From positions 1-45,740 of the forward strand of contig PLUC01000074.1 in NCBI GenBank assembly GCA_003165415.1: a DNA stretch of 45,740 nucleotides, written 5' to 3'. Every line of letters begins with the position of its first letter. The stretch's first letter is position 1. Under the pieces are notes generated by a model, which was not told where the DNA came from, searched no databases, and saw nothing but the letters and a program-made list of their open reading frames with translations. The translations under genes and the position numbers were made by a program. The stretch is from Holophagaceae bacterium (GTDB lineage Bacteria; Acidobacteriota; Holophagae; Holophagales; Holophagaceae). Shown here piece by piece: positions 1 through 8,010 of this stretch.

Positions 1-83
1 CGGACGAAAAGTCCAAACTGCAGCGGCTGGAAAGCAGTGCTTTCCAGCCTGTCACCCCTGGGGGTCCCATGCCGGGCCCCCAG
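1..83. other. Cluster of three hairpins at the window edge, possible end of a structured RNA
   Basis: Three stem-loops lie back to back. Bases 2-14 can form a 4-bp GGAC/GTCC hairpin. Bases 25-49 form a perfect 11-bp stem (GGCTGGAAAGC with its complement) closed by a 3-nt AGT loop. Bases 58-83 form a CTGGGGG/CCCCCAG stem that extends through a bulged T into a CCC/GGG pair. No T-tract follows, so a simple intrinsic terminator is not supported on the plus strand. I do not recognise an RNA family. The structure could be the 3' part of an RNA gene whose beginning lies outside the window, or the leader of the gene at 164. Confidence 0.35.
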
Positions 84-163
84 ACCCCCGGCAAGTGCCG
101 CTTCCATTGACTTCGGATTATTCCAGGGTGTTGGTGGACGCGGCACTCGGGCACACTGGTCGC

Positions 164-793
164 ATGGCGTTTCTTTTTACCATCTTGGGGAGAGGCCGGG
201 TCGGACGGGCCCTGGCCTCTGCCTGGGCGGACCGGGTGGCGCTCATGCCCGGGGAGGCCTGCCCGGAAGGGCTGGTGCTCCTGGCCCTGCCGGACCGGGA
301 ACTGGAAGCGGCCTCCCGGCGATTTCCCGGCCGCTGCGTGCACCTGTCCGGAAGCATCCACCTGGAGGGGGTGCCTTCGGCCCACCCCCTCACCAGTTTC
401 GACGGAGAGCCCGCAGACTGGACCGGCACCCCCCTGGGCCTCACCGGGCCGGTGCCCGAAGTGGTGGTGGGCGCCTTCATGGTGCTGGGCTTCCTCCCGT
501 TCCAGCTGCCCCCGGAGCGCAAGGCCCTCTACCACGCCTGCGCGGTCCTCACCTCCAGCCATTCCTCGGCCCTCTGGCTGGGGGCCGCGGCTCTGCTGGC
601 CCAGGCGGGGGTGGCCCTGCCGGGGCGGGGGCTGATCCCCCTGGTGGAGGCCACGGTGCGCAACATCGAAAGGCACGGCGCCGGGGGCCGCACCGGTCCG
701 TTCGTGCGCGGCGACGCCGCCACTATCGCCCGGGACGCCGCCGCGCTGCCCGAGCCATGGCGGGACATCTTCCTCCGCCTGGGCGGGCTTTGA
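164..793 (+). CDS. Rossmann-fold DUF2520-like NAD(P)-binding protein
   Basis: The 209-residue product opens with a dinucleotide-binding Rossmann fold: a short beta strand followed by ILGRGRVGRAL, the classic GxGxxG turn. It then has motifs typical of the DUF2520/NADP-oxidoreductase group (HLSGS, SAHPLTSF, and an all-helical second half beginning near YHACAV). Proteins of this family usually run to about 280-300 residues, so this one is short. Substrate is unknown; some relatives sit beside pantothenate genes but no such neighbours exist here. The ATG at 164 is chosen because the fold begins at once; an upstream in-frame GTG at 95 would add 23 residues of no recognisable domain. No strong ribosome-binding site is visible. 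The M61 gene follows after 21 bp, so the two are probably co-transcribed. Confidence 0.7.
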   Translation: MAFLFTILGRGRVGRALASAWADRVALMPGEACPEGLVLLALPDRELEAASRRFPGRCVHLSGSIHLEGVPSAHPLTSFDGEPADWTGTPLGLTGPVPEVVVGAFMVLGFLPFQLPPERKALYHACAVLTSSHSSALWLGAAALLAQAGVALPGRGLIPLVEATVRNIERHGAGGRTGPFVRGDAATIARDAAALPEPWRDIFLRLGGL

Positions 794-814
794 CCATTCC
801 ACTGGAGGCTCCGC

Positions 815-2635
815 ATGCCCCGAACCCACAGCCAGCCCGAGCCCGTGCAGGCCACCCTCCGCCCGCTGGACCTGGGCCAGCATGAAATCCAGGCCACCCT
901 GGTCCTCCCCGCCGAGGCGGTGGCGCAGGGAGCGGTGCTGGCGCTTCCCGCCTGGACCCCGGGCTCCTACCTGATCCGCGACTATTCCCGCTTCCTGGAC
1001 CGGCTGGCGGCGGTGGACGCGGAGGGCTTGCCCCTGGCCCTGGAGAAGCTCGACAAGCAGCGCTGGCGCCTGCCCCCCGCCCGGGGCCCGGTCACCGTCA
1101 GCTACCGCCTGTTCTGCAACGACCTCACCGTGCGCACCAACCACGTGGACGCCGGTCACGCCCACCTGGTCGGCGCGGCCACCTTCCTGTACCTGGAGGA
1201 GGGGGCCCCGCGCCCCTTCCGGGTGGGGTTCGCGGGCTGGCCCGAGGGCTGGCGGGTCGCCACCGCCCTGCCAGAGGCGGAGGGCGCCTACAGGGCCGCC
1301 GACCACGACACCCTGGTGGACTCCCCGTTCGAGCTCGGCACCTTCCGGACCCACTGCTTCAGCCACCAGGACTGCGAGTTCCGACTAGCCGTCACCGGCG
1401 ACCACCCCGGGGACGAGACCCGGATCCTGGAAGGCACCCGGGCCCTGGTGGCGGCCTGCGCCGACCTGTTCGGGGGCTTCCCCTGCCGCCACTTCCTGTT
1501 CCTGCTCACCTTCAGTCCCGGCCTGCGCGGCGGGCTCGAGCACCGGGACTGCACCTCGCTGCTGGCAGATCCCCAGCAGATGGAGAGGGCCGAAGGCTAC
1601 TGGGACCTGTTCACCCTCATCGCCCACGAGTTCTTCCACGTCTGGAACGTCAAGCGCCTGCGGGACTCCGCCCTGAGGCCGTTCGACTACCAGCGGGAGA
1701 CCATGACCCGGCTGCTCTGGTTCCACGAGGGGTTCACCAGCTTCATGCAGTTCACCCTCGCCCTGCGCGCCGGCGTGGCGCCCTGGGCCTGGGTGGCCAA
1801 GAAGCTGGGCACCTCCTGGACCGACAACGTCACCCGCGCCGGCCGCAAGGAGGAGAGCCTGGAGGAGGCCAGCTTCGACGCCTGGATCCGGCACTACAAG
1901 CCCACCGAGTTCACCCCCAACAGCACCGTCAGCTACTACGACAAGGGGGCCATGGTGGCCTGGATGATGGATGCTGAACTGCGCCTGGCCTCCGGGGGCG
2001 AGCACGGCCTCGACCAGCTGTTCGCCCTCCTCTGGCGGCGCATCGGGGACGGTCCGGTCACCGACGGGGATCTGCGCGCGGCCTACGGAGAACTGACCGG
2101 GGCCGATCCCGCCCCGTTCTGGAGCCGCTTCGTCCAGGGCACGGCGGAACTGGACCCAGGGCCCATCGAACGGGCCTACGGGCTCAGGTTCGCGGCCAAG
2201 GCGCCCTGGGAGCTGCTGGGCAACGGCGAGGCCGGCGACCCCGACGCGATGCGCCGCGCCCGGGTCTACGCCGGCCTCGCCTTTTCCGGCGACGCGCCCA
2301 GCGTGGTCAACGTGCTCCCCGGGTCGCCCGCGGCCGCCGCGGGCCTGGGCTACGGCATGGCGATCCTGGCCGTGGACGGCTGGCGCACCGCGACCGCATC
2401 GGAAATCCAGCGGCGCCTGGGCGACCGCGCCCCGGGGGACCGGGTGGAGTTCCTGGCGGTGGACCGGGGGCGGGTCAGGACCTTTGTCCTCACCCTGGAG
2501 GAGAACCCCCACCGCACCACCCTGATCGGGGCGGACCCGGCGGCCGCGATCGTCCAGCGGGAAGCCTTCAGCGCCTGGACTGGCCAGCCCTTCCCGGTGC
2601 CGGCGCTGAATGCCCCGATGAAAGACCTGCCGTGA
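815..2635 (+). CDS. M61-family (glycyl aminopeptidase-like) zinc metallopeptidase with PDZ domain
   Basis: The 606-residue protein has the M61 layout: a beta-rich N-terminal domain (about 1-190, with the family-typical WTPGSYLIRDYSR segment near 45-60), a thermolysin-like catalytic domain and a C-terminal PDZ domain (about 480-575, SPAAAAGLGYGMAILAVDG). The zinc site is HEFFH at residues 271-275, and the third ligand is probably Glu305 in FHEGFT. GLEH upstream is also typical. No signal peptide is evident, so it is probably cytoplasmic; relatives remove N-terminal Gly or Ala from peptides. The stop overlaps the GTG start of rnhB (GTGA), which suggests translational coupling. Physiological substrate cannot be read from sequence. 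Confidence 0.88.
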   Translation: MPRTHSQPEPVQATLRPLDLGQHEIQATLVLPAEAVAQGAVLALPAWTPGSYLIRDYSRFLDRLAAVDAEGLPLALEKLDKQRWRLPPARGPVTVSYRLFCNDLTVRTNHVDAGHAHLVGAATFLYLEEGAPRPFRVGFAGWPEGWRVATALPEAEGAYRAADHDTLVDSPFELGTFRTHCFSHQDCEFRLAVTGDHPGDETRILEGTRALVAACADLFGGFPCRHFLFLLTFSPGLRGGLEHRDCTSLLADPQQMERAEGYWDLFTLIAHEFFHVWNVKRLRDSALRPFDYQRETMTRLLWFHEGFTSFMQFTLALRAGVAPWAWVAKKLGTSWTDNVTRAGRKEESLEEASFDAWIRHYKPTEFTPNSTVSYYDKGAMVAWMMDAELRLASGGEHGLDQLFALLWRRIGDGPVTDGDLRAAYGELTGADPAPFWSRFVQGTAELDPGPIERAYGLRFAAKAPWELLGNGEAGDPDAMRRARVYAGLAFSGDAPSVVNVLPGSPAAAAGLGYGMAILAVDGWRTATASEIQRRLGDRAPGDRVEFLAVDRGRVRTFVLTLEENPHRTTLIGADPAAAIVQREAFSAWTGQPFPVPALNAPMKDLP

Positions 2636-3441
2636 ATCCGCTGGACTGGGACCTGGGCAACACCCCGCCGGGCATCTCCTGGGCGGGCGTGGATGAGGCC
2701 GGCCGCGGCGCCTGGGCCGGGCCGGTGGTGGCCGCCTGCGCGGTCCTGGACCGGGAGGTGGCCGGACGCTGGGGGCACGTGCTGCGCGCCGCCAGGGACA
2801 GCAAGCAGCTCGCTCCGGACCGGCGCGAGGCCCTGGCCGCCGAGCTCCGGATGGTCCTGCCCGGGTGGGCCGTGGCCGAAGTGGACAACCTGGGCATCGA
2901 CCGGGAGAACATCCTGGAGGCCTCCCTGTCCGCCATGCGCCAGTCGGTGGCGGCCCTGAAGGCGCGGCCACGCATCCTCCTGGTGGACGGCGACCGGGCG
3001 CCGCGCACCGGGCTGCCGGAGCGGCTGGTGGTGGACGGCGACGCCCTGAGCTGCGCCATCGCCTGCGCCTCAATCCTGGCCAAGACCCACCGGGACGCGC
3101 TCATGCGCGACCTGGACGGCCAGCTCCCCGGCTACGGTTTCGCCCGGCACAAGGGCTACGGCACCCAGGTCCACCGGCAGGCCCTGCGCGCCCTGGGGGC
3201 ATCCCCCGCGCACCGCCTGAGCTACGCGCCGGTGGCGGCCCTGGTGCGCCCGGAGGAGGGCCTGCGCGGCTCGCTCATGGCCCAGATCGAACTGTGCGGG
3301 TCGGTGGCGGAGCTCCAGGCGTGGGTGGCCCACAGCCTGCGCCCCGCCTACGGCCGCCTGCGGCTGGCCTGGGTCGAGGCGCTTCGGGCCCGCTACGGCG
3401 AGCGGCTGGCGGTCCTCGCCGGCGGCGGGGTTCCGCAATGA
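2632..3441 (+). CDS. rnhB: Ribonuclease HII with a C-terminal extension
   Basis: This enzyme cleaves RNA in RNA-DNA hybrids and starts removal of single ribonucleotides misincorporated in DNA. The type-2 RNase H signature GVDEAGRGAWAGPV gives catalytic Asp21 and Glu22; further acidic residues sit in LLVDGD and in the HRDALM region, and DSKQL and GYGTQVHRQAL are standard family blocks. The canonical fold ends near the SYAPVAALV segment (about residue 205). The remaining roughly 60 residues, helical and rich in Arg and Leu, exceed the usual RNase HII length of about 200 and match nothing I know. Start is GTG at 2632, overlapping the previous stop by 4 bp; the 3' end overlaps the Nudix gene by 4 bp. 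Confidence 0.93.
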   Translation: MNPLDWDLGNTPPGISWAGVDEAGRGAWAGPVVAACAVLDREVAGRWGHVLRAARDSKQLAPDRREALAAELRMVLPGWAVAEVDNLGIDRENILEASLSAMRQSVAALKARPRILLVDGDRAPRTGLPERLVVDGDALSCAIACASILAKTHRDALMRDLDGQLPGYGFARHKGYGTQVHRQALRALGASPAHRLSYAPVAALVRPEEGLRGSLMAQIELCGSVAELQAWVAHSLRPAYGRLRLAWVEALRARYGERLAVLAGGGVPQ

Positions 3442-3812
3442 CCGGGGTGGACGTGGCGGTGGCGCTCATCCTCAGCCGCGGGCGGTGCTTCGTCCAGAGG
3501 AGGGATCCGGCGGCCCGGCGCTTTCCAGGCCTGTGGGAGTTCCCCGGCGGCAAGCTGGAGCCGGGGGAATCGTCCCGGGAGGCCCTGGAGAGGGAACTGC
3601 TGGAGGAGCTCCGCTGGCGCCCCGGGAAGGCGGCTTCGCGGCCGGCCCTGGCCCACGCCTACCCTGGCTTTTCCGTCGTTCTCCATCCCTTCCTGTGCGA
3701 AGGGGCCGAGGCCCCGCGCTGCGCCCTGGCCTGGGGCTGGTTCACCCGCGCCGAACTGGCCCGCCTGCCCATGCCGGAAGCCAGCCGGGGCCTGCTGGAA
3801 CTGATCCCATGA
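3438..3812 (+). CDS. MutT-like Nudix hydrolase
   Basis: The 124-residue protein carries a Nudix box, GKLEPGESSREALERELLEEL, which fits G-x5-E-x7-REUxEE well; the Gly normally found two positions after the last box Glu is replaced by Arg. The preceding FPGLWEFPGG is the hallmark of MutT/8-oxo-dGTP diphosphatases, which sanitise the nucleotide pool. Size and position fit the MutT group, but substrate preference among 8-oxo-dGTP, CTP or other nucleotides cannot be told from sequence. The ATG overlaps the rnhB stop (ATGA). With mutY in the same window it would complete two arms of 8-oxoguanine defence, although the genes are not adjacent. Confidence 0.82.
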   Translation: MTGVDVAVALILSRGRCFVQRRDPAARRFPGLWEFPGGKLEPGESSREALERELLEELRWRPGKAASRPALAHAYPGFSVVLHPFLCEGAEAPRCALAWGWFTRAELARLPMPEASRGLLELIP

Positions 3813-3838
3813 CTTTTACCGGGGCGAGGGTATATGAT
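3809..3838 (+). promoter_or_regulatory. Candidate sigma-70-type promoter for the tolB-pal operon
   Basis: A -35-like ATGACT (3809-3814, overlapping the Nudix stop codon) and a -10-like TATGAT (3833-3838) are separated by 18 bp. They lie in an unusually AT-rich stretch about 65 bp before tolB. A second TTGACA at 3866-3871 has no good -10 at the right distance. The call rests on pattern match alone. Confidence 0.4.
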
Positions 3839-3903
3839 GAGATTTTCCATGCTGGTTGGCTGGTGTTGACAAGATGCGACGCATAGGTGTTACCGGAGAG
3901 TTC

Positions 3904-5220
3904 ATGCAGAAACTGGTCCTCGGACTTCTTCTCGTTCTCGCACCCCTCCTTCACGCCCAGGCCCCCCCCAACCAGGAGGTAGTGCTCACCGCCTCGGCCG
4001 GGTCCAAGCTGGGCGTCGCCTTGTCCCAGCCCAGGATCGCGGGCGTGCCGGAAGCCACTGTCGCCAAGGACTACCAGGAAGTCCTCAACCGGGACCTGGA
4101 GGAAGCCGGACCCTTCGCCGTGATCCGCAAGGACCTGCCGGCCGCCACCGATCCGGCCAGCTACCCGGCCTGGGCCGCCACCGGGACCGAATGGCTGCTC
4201 ACCAGCGCCATCAGCCGGAGCGATCGCGGCGACCTGGAGGTGATGATCCAGGTGGTGGACGTGGTGGCCGCCCAGGCCAAGAACGCCAAGGCGGTGGTCA
4301 GCAAGCTCTACACCAGCAAGGACGGCAGCCGGGACGGCGCCCTGCGCCGCATCGCCCACAAGATCTCCGACGACCTCATGGCCCGGCTCACCGGCGAGCA
4401 GGGGGTCGCCTCCACCCGGATCGTGTTCGTCCGGGAGGGCGGCCGGGGCATCAAGGATATCTGGCAGGTGGACCGGGACGGGGCCAACGCCAGGCCACTC
4501 ACCGCCTTCAAGAGCCTGACCATCTCCCCGGCGGTGGCCGCCGACGGCCGGCTGGCCTACGTCACCTACAAGGGCGGGGCCCCCGAGATCTGGGGCCAGC
4601 GCGTCCCCGGCGGGCCCCAGGTGAAGCTCTTCCCCCCGTCCGGCAAGGCGGAGGGGCACTGCTTCTGTCCGTCCTGGTCGCCGGACGGCAAGCGCCTGGC
4701 CCTGGTGCAGGGGGACCGCCGGGGCAACACCGACATCGTGGTGCTGGAGATGGAGAGCGGCCGGGTCCGCCGCCTCACCGACAGCAACTGCATCAACACC
4801 GACCCCAGCTGGAATCCCGCCGGCAACCAGCTAGCCTTCACCTCCGACCGGGAGGGGGGCCCCCAGGTGTTCCTGATGGGGGACGACGGGTCCAATGTCC
4901 GCCGGCTGACCCAGGAAGGCACCTACAACGGCAGCCCGGCCTGGAGCCCCATGGGCTCGATGATCGCCTATGTCTCGCGGTTCGAAGGGAAGTTCGACCT
5001 TTTCGTCTATAAACTTGGAGAAGGCAAGTCCTACCAGATCACCACCGGGCTGGCCAGTTCCGAGTCGCCGGCATGGTCGCCAGACGAACACAGGATCGTG
5101 TTCACCAGTGGCAGCCGGGGCGGAATGCAGTTGTATACCACTGATCTTTCAGGCAATACCCTGCGAAAATTAATTGATCTTGACGGGTGTCAGAGTCCAA
5201 AATGGACGCGATCTCACTGA
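3904..5220 (+). CDS. tolB: Tol-Pal system beta-propeller protein TolB
   Basis: Periplasmic TolB links Pal to the TolA complex during outer-membrane constriction at division. The 438-residue product begins with a Sec signal peptide (MQKLVLGLLLVLAPLLHAQA), continues with the small alpha/beta N-terminal domain (about 25-150) and then a propeller built of WD40-like PD40 repeats recognisable as PSWSPDG, PSWNPAG, PAWSPMG and PAWSPDE, each followed by a strand such as LAFTSDR or IVFTSGS. The ATG at 3904 follows a GGAGAG ribosome-binding site; a more upstream start would place 16 polar residues before the signal peptide. pal follows after 64 bp. tolQ, tolR and tolA are not in the window. Confidence 0.95.
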   Translation: MQKLVLGLLLVLAPLLHAQAPPNQEVVLTASAGSKLGVALSQPRIAGVPEATVAKDYQEVLNRDLEEAGPFAVIRKDLPAATDPASYPAWAATGTEWLLTSAISRSDRGDLEVMIQVVDVVAAQAKNAKAVVSKLYTSKDGSRDGALRRIAHKISDDLMARLTGEQGVASTRIVFVREGGRGIKDIWQVDRDGANARPLTAFKSLTISPAVAADGRLAYVTYKGGAPEIWGQRVPGGPQVKLFPPSGKAEGHCFCPSWSPDGKRLALVQGDRRGNTDIVVLEMESGRVRRLTDSNCINTDPSWNPAGNQLAFTSDREGGPQVFLMGDDGSNVRRLTQEGTYNGSPAWSPMGSMIAYVSRFEGKFDLFVYKLGEGKSYQITTGLASSESPAWSPDEHRIVFTSGSRGGMQLYTTDLSGNTLRKLIDLDGCQSPKWTRSH

Positions 5221-5284
5221 GAAAAAAAAGAGTGCCCGGATTCCCTGGGTCTTGTTAACCTTATCCGCGTTGGAGGAACTAAAC

Positions 5285-5881
5285 ATGCGATTCGTCCGAA
5301 ACCTCATTCCCCTTGCCGTGATTTTGACCTTGGGGGTGGGAGTGGCGTGCAAGAAGCCAGCCCCCGCTCCGGCTGAGCCGGCCCAGCCGGCCGCCATGGC
5401 GCCGGCGCCCGCGCCCACCGACGCCAATGCCCAGCAGCGGGCCGACCAGGAAGCCGCCCGCGCCAAGGCCGAAGCCGAGGCCGAAGCCGCCCGCAAGGCC
5501 GCCGCCGCCGCCGAGATGGCCAGGGCCAACAAGTTCAAGAGCGATGCCGAAGCCGCCCTCAAGGACATCAACTTCGAGTTCGACAAGTCCGACATCCGTG
5601 AAGTGGACAAGCCCAAGCTCCAGGCCATCGCCGACTTCCTCAAGGGCAATGTCCAGGCCAAGATCCAGATCGCCGGCAACTGCGACGAGCGCGGCACGGT
5701 GGAATACAACCTGGCCCTGGGCGAGCGCCGCGCCCATGCCGCCCAGAACTACCTGACCGGCCTCGGCGTGACCGAAGCCCGCCTCTCCAGCATCAGCTAC
5801 GGCAAGGAGAAGCCCAAGGTCCAGAGCCACGACGAGGAGAGCTGGCTGATCAACCGCAATTGCCAGTTCACCCTCCAGTAG
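5285..5881 (+). CDS. pal: Peptidoglycan-associated lipoprotein Pal
   Basis: The 198-residue lipoprotein has an N-terminal hydrophobic segment ending in GVGVAC, so the acylated Cys is probably at residue 22; Gly at -3 is less usual than Leu. A low-complexity linker of Pro/Ala and then Ala/Lys/Glu (about 25-85) resembles a helical spacer. The OmpA-C domain follows (about 90-198) with INFEFDKSDI, GNCDERGTVEYN and LGERRA, the residues that bind meso-diaminopimelate peptidoglycan. The ATG at 5285 has a strong GGAGGA site 6 bp upstream. It is placed between tolB and cpoB as in classical tol-pal operons. Confidence 0.94.
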   Translation: MRFVRNLIPLAVILTLGVGVACKKPAPAPAEPAQPAAMAPAPAPTDANAQQRADQEAARAKAEAEAEAARKAAAAAEMARANKFKSDAEAALKDINFEFDKSDIREVDKPKLQAIADFLKGNVQAKIQIAGNCDERGTVEYNLALGERRAHAAQNYLTGLGVTEARLSSISYGKEKPKVQSHDEESWLINRNCQFTLQ

Positions 5882-5900
5882 GTTCAGGATCCATAGCGTC

Positions 5901-5929
5901 GAGCGGAGGAACCGGGTTCCTCCGCTCTT
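5901..5929 (+). terminator. Intrinsic-terminator-like hairpin between pal and cpoB
   Basis: Bases 5901-5912 pair with 5916-5927 (a 12-bp stem of the GAGCGGAGGAAC type with a 3-nt loop) and are followed by CTTGTTGG, a short and imperfect T-run. It could cause partial termination or protect the pal transcript 3' end, lowering cpoB expression relative to pal. Confidence 0.55.
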
Positions 5930-5952
5930 GTTGGACATTGGAGGAGTAGCCC

Positions 5953-6687
5953 ATGCGAGCTCGCCCTTGGATCGCCGGATTGGCCCTGAGCGGACTGGTC
6001 GTCTGCGTCGGTTGCGTGTCCGGCGACCAGCTGAAGCAGGCGGAAGACGAGGTCGGCGACCTGAAGCTCGAGGTGTTCAAGCTGCGCAGCCAGGTGGAGG
6101 AAGCCAACAAGAAGGCCGACGAGGACCGGACCGCCAGCTCCGAAGCGCGGACCCAGGACCGGCGCTTCCAGGCGGACCTGCAGGAGACCATGCGCCAGCT
6201 TCAGGACACCACCCGGATCCTCAGCAACCGCATGGGCGACGCGGGGGTGCGCAAGCCCGCCCCGCCCTCCGCCCGGCCCGGCCCCGCGGCCGAGGCGCCG
6301 GCCCCCGCCAGCGACGACGACAAGGCCTTCACCGCCGCCGTGCTGGACTACAACCGCGGCAACTACGCCCTGGCCGCCGACGGCCTGGCGCTCTTCCTCA
6401 AGGCCAGCCCCCAGTCCAGCCAGCGTCCCGACGCGCTGTTCTACCTCGGCCTGTGCTTCTTCAACCAGAAGCTGTACGACAAGGCCAAGCCGGCCTTCGA
6501 GCAGATCCTGCGGGAGCACGCCAGCTCCTCCCAGTTCCTCCCGGCCAAGCTCAAGCGCGCCCAGTGCCTGCAGCACATGGGCCTGAAGCCCGCCGCCATC
6601 ACGGCCTTCAAGGAGATCACCAGCGGTTTCCCCGGCTCCCCCGAGGCCCGCACCGCCCAGCAGGAACTGGCCGACCTGGGGTTCTGA
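5953..6687 (+). CDS. cpoB: Tol-Pal cell division coordinator CpoB/YbgF-like TPR lipoprotein
   Basis: The 244-residue product has a lipoprotein-type N-terminus (LVVCVGC, probable lipidated Cys21). A heptad-rich coiled coil from about 25 to 95 (KQAEDEVGDLKLEVFKLRS) corresponds to the trimerising domain of YbgF/CpoB. A Pro/Ala linker follows, and three TPR-like repeats fill about 125-244 (DYNRGNYALAADGLALFL, FYLGLCFFNQKLYDKAKPAF, KRAQCLQHMGLKPAAITAF). In Escherichia coli CpoB is a soluble periplasmic protein that couples peptidoglycan synthesis to Tol-driven constriction; a lipid anchor, as inferred here, would fix it to a membrane. GAGGAG precedes the ATG. Confidence 0.88.
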   Translation: MRARPWIAGLALSGLVVCVGCVSGDQLKQAEDEVGDLKLEVFKLRSQVEEANKKADEDRTASSEARTQDRRFQADLQETMRQLQDTTRILSNRMGDAGVRKPAPPSARPGPAAEAPAPASDDDKAFTAAVLDYNRGNYALAADGLALFLKASPQSSQRPDALFYLGLCFFNQKLYDKAKPAFEQILREHASSSQFLPAKLKRAQCLQHMGLKPAAITAFKEITSGFPGSPEARTAQQELADLGF

Positions 6688-6747
6688 GATTGATATAACC
6701 ATTCCCCGGCTCCCGGCATCCAAATGCTGTGAGATGGGGGAGGTTCC

Positions 6748-8010
6748 ATGGTTGTCGCAACCGTACCGGAACTGGCCGCCCTGGCGGCCGCGCGCCCGCA
6801 TCCCCCTGGCCCGCATGGCGGTGGAGGAGACCGGCATGGGCGTGCTGGAGGACAAGGTCATCAAGAACCACTTCGCCTCCGAGTACATCTACAACGCCTA
6901 CAAGGACGAGCGCACCTGCGGTACCCTCGCGGTGGACGACCTGTTCGGGACCATGACCATCGCCGAGCCGGTGGGGCTCATCTGCGGCATCGTGCCCACC
7001 ACCAACCCCACCTCCACCGCCATCTTCAAGGCGCTCATCAGCCTCAAGACCCGCAACGGCATCATCTTCAGCCCACACCCCAGGGCCCGGCGCTCCACCT
7101 GCGCCACCGCGCGCATCCTCAAGGGCCTGGGGCTGGAGGTGGAGATCTTCCACGAAGTGGAGGCGGACCCCACCCTGGCGGTGGTGCGCAAGGGCGTCGC
7201 CATGTTCGCCGCCTTCCGGCCCGATGTCATTGTGGCCCTGGGCGGGGGCTCGCCCATGGATGCCGCCAAGATCATGGGCGTGCTCTACGAGCACCCCGAG
7301 ATCCAGTTCGAGGACCTGGCCCTGCGCTTCATGGATATCCGCAAGCGCATCTACAAGTTTCCGAAGATGGGCGTGAAGTCCCTGCTGGTGGCCATCCCCA
7401 CCACCTCGGGCACCGGCTCCGAGGTGACCCCGTTCGCCGTGGTCACCGACGAGGCCACCGGCGTGAATTACCCCATCGCCGACTACGAGCTCACCCCCAC
7501 CATGGCCATCGTCGACCCCGACCTGGTGCTGGATCTGCCCCGCAGCCTCACGGCCTTCGGCGGCATCGACGCAGTGACCCACGGGCTGGAGGCCTACGTC
7601 TCGGTCATGGCCAACGAGTATTCCGATCCCCAGGCGCTCCAGGCCCTGCGCCTGCTCAAGGAACACCTGCCCGCCGCCTACCTGGAGGGCTGCCGGAACC
7701 CCAAGGCCCGGGAGCTGGTGCACAACGCCGCCACCATCGCCGGCATCGCTTTCGCCAACGCCTTCCTGGGGGTGTGCCACTCCATGGCGCACAAGCTGGG
7801 GGCCGAGTTCCACCTGGCCCACGGCCTGGCCAACGCCCTGCTCATCTGCAACATGATCCGCTACAACGCCACCGACACCCCCACCAAGCAGACCGCCTTC
7901 AGCCAGTACGACCGGCCCCAGGCGCGCCACCGCTACGGCGAGATCGCCCTGCACCTGGGCCTGTCCGGGCGGAACACCGCCGAGCGGATCGACAGCCTGG
8001 TGGCCTGGAA
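6748..8010 (+). pseudogene. adhE: Remnant of bifunctional acetaldehyde/alcohol dehydrogenase adhE with internal deletion and truncated C-terminus
   Basis: The start MVVATVPELAAL matches the first residues of AdhE, but the sequence then skips about 24 codons and shifts frame near 6780-6800 (AAARP in one frame, ARIPLARMAV in the next). The aldehyde-dehydrogenase part runs only to FSPHPRA near 7085. About 365 residues, including the CoA-aldehyde active site, are missing in frame, and the text resumes at LKGLGLEVEIFHEVEADP. The iron-dependent alcohol dehydrogenase domain is then well kept, with GGGSPMDAAK, the metal-ligand region GIDAVTHGLEAY and GVCHSMAHKLG. It stops at AERIDSLVAW (about 8005), losing roughly the last 65 residues, and runs into CHAT coding in another frame. 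Fermentative ethanol/acetyl-CoA conversion from this locus is therefore not expected. Confidence 0.85.

Noticed and set aside
1-54. Hammerhead-like GGACGAAA followed by a stem and a GTC
   Set aside because: The CTGATGA core half is not in the window, and the base next to GAAA does not pair properly; the resemblance is too weak to call a ribozyme.
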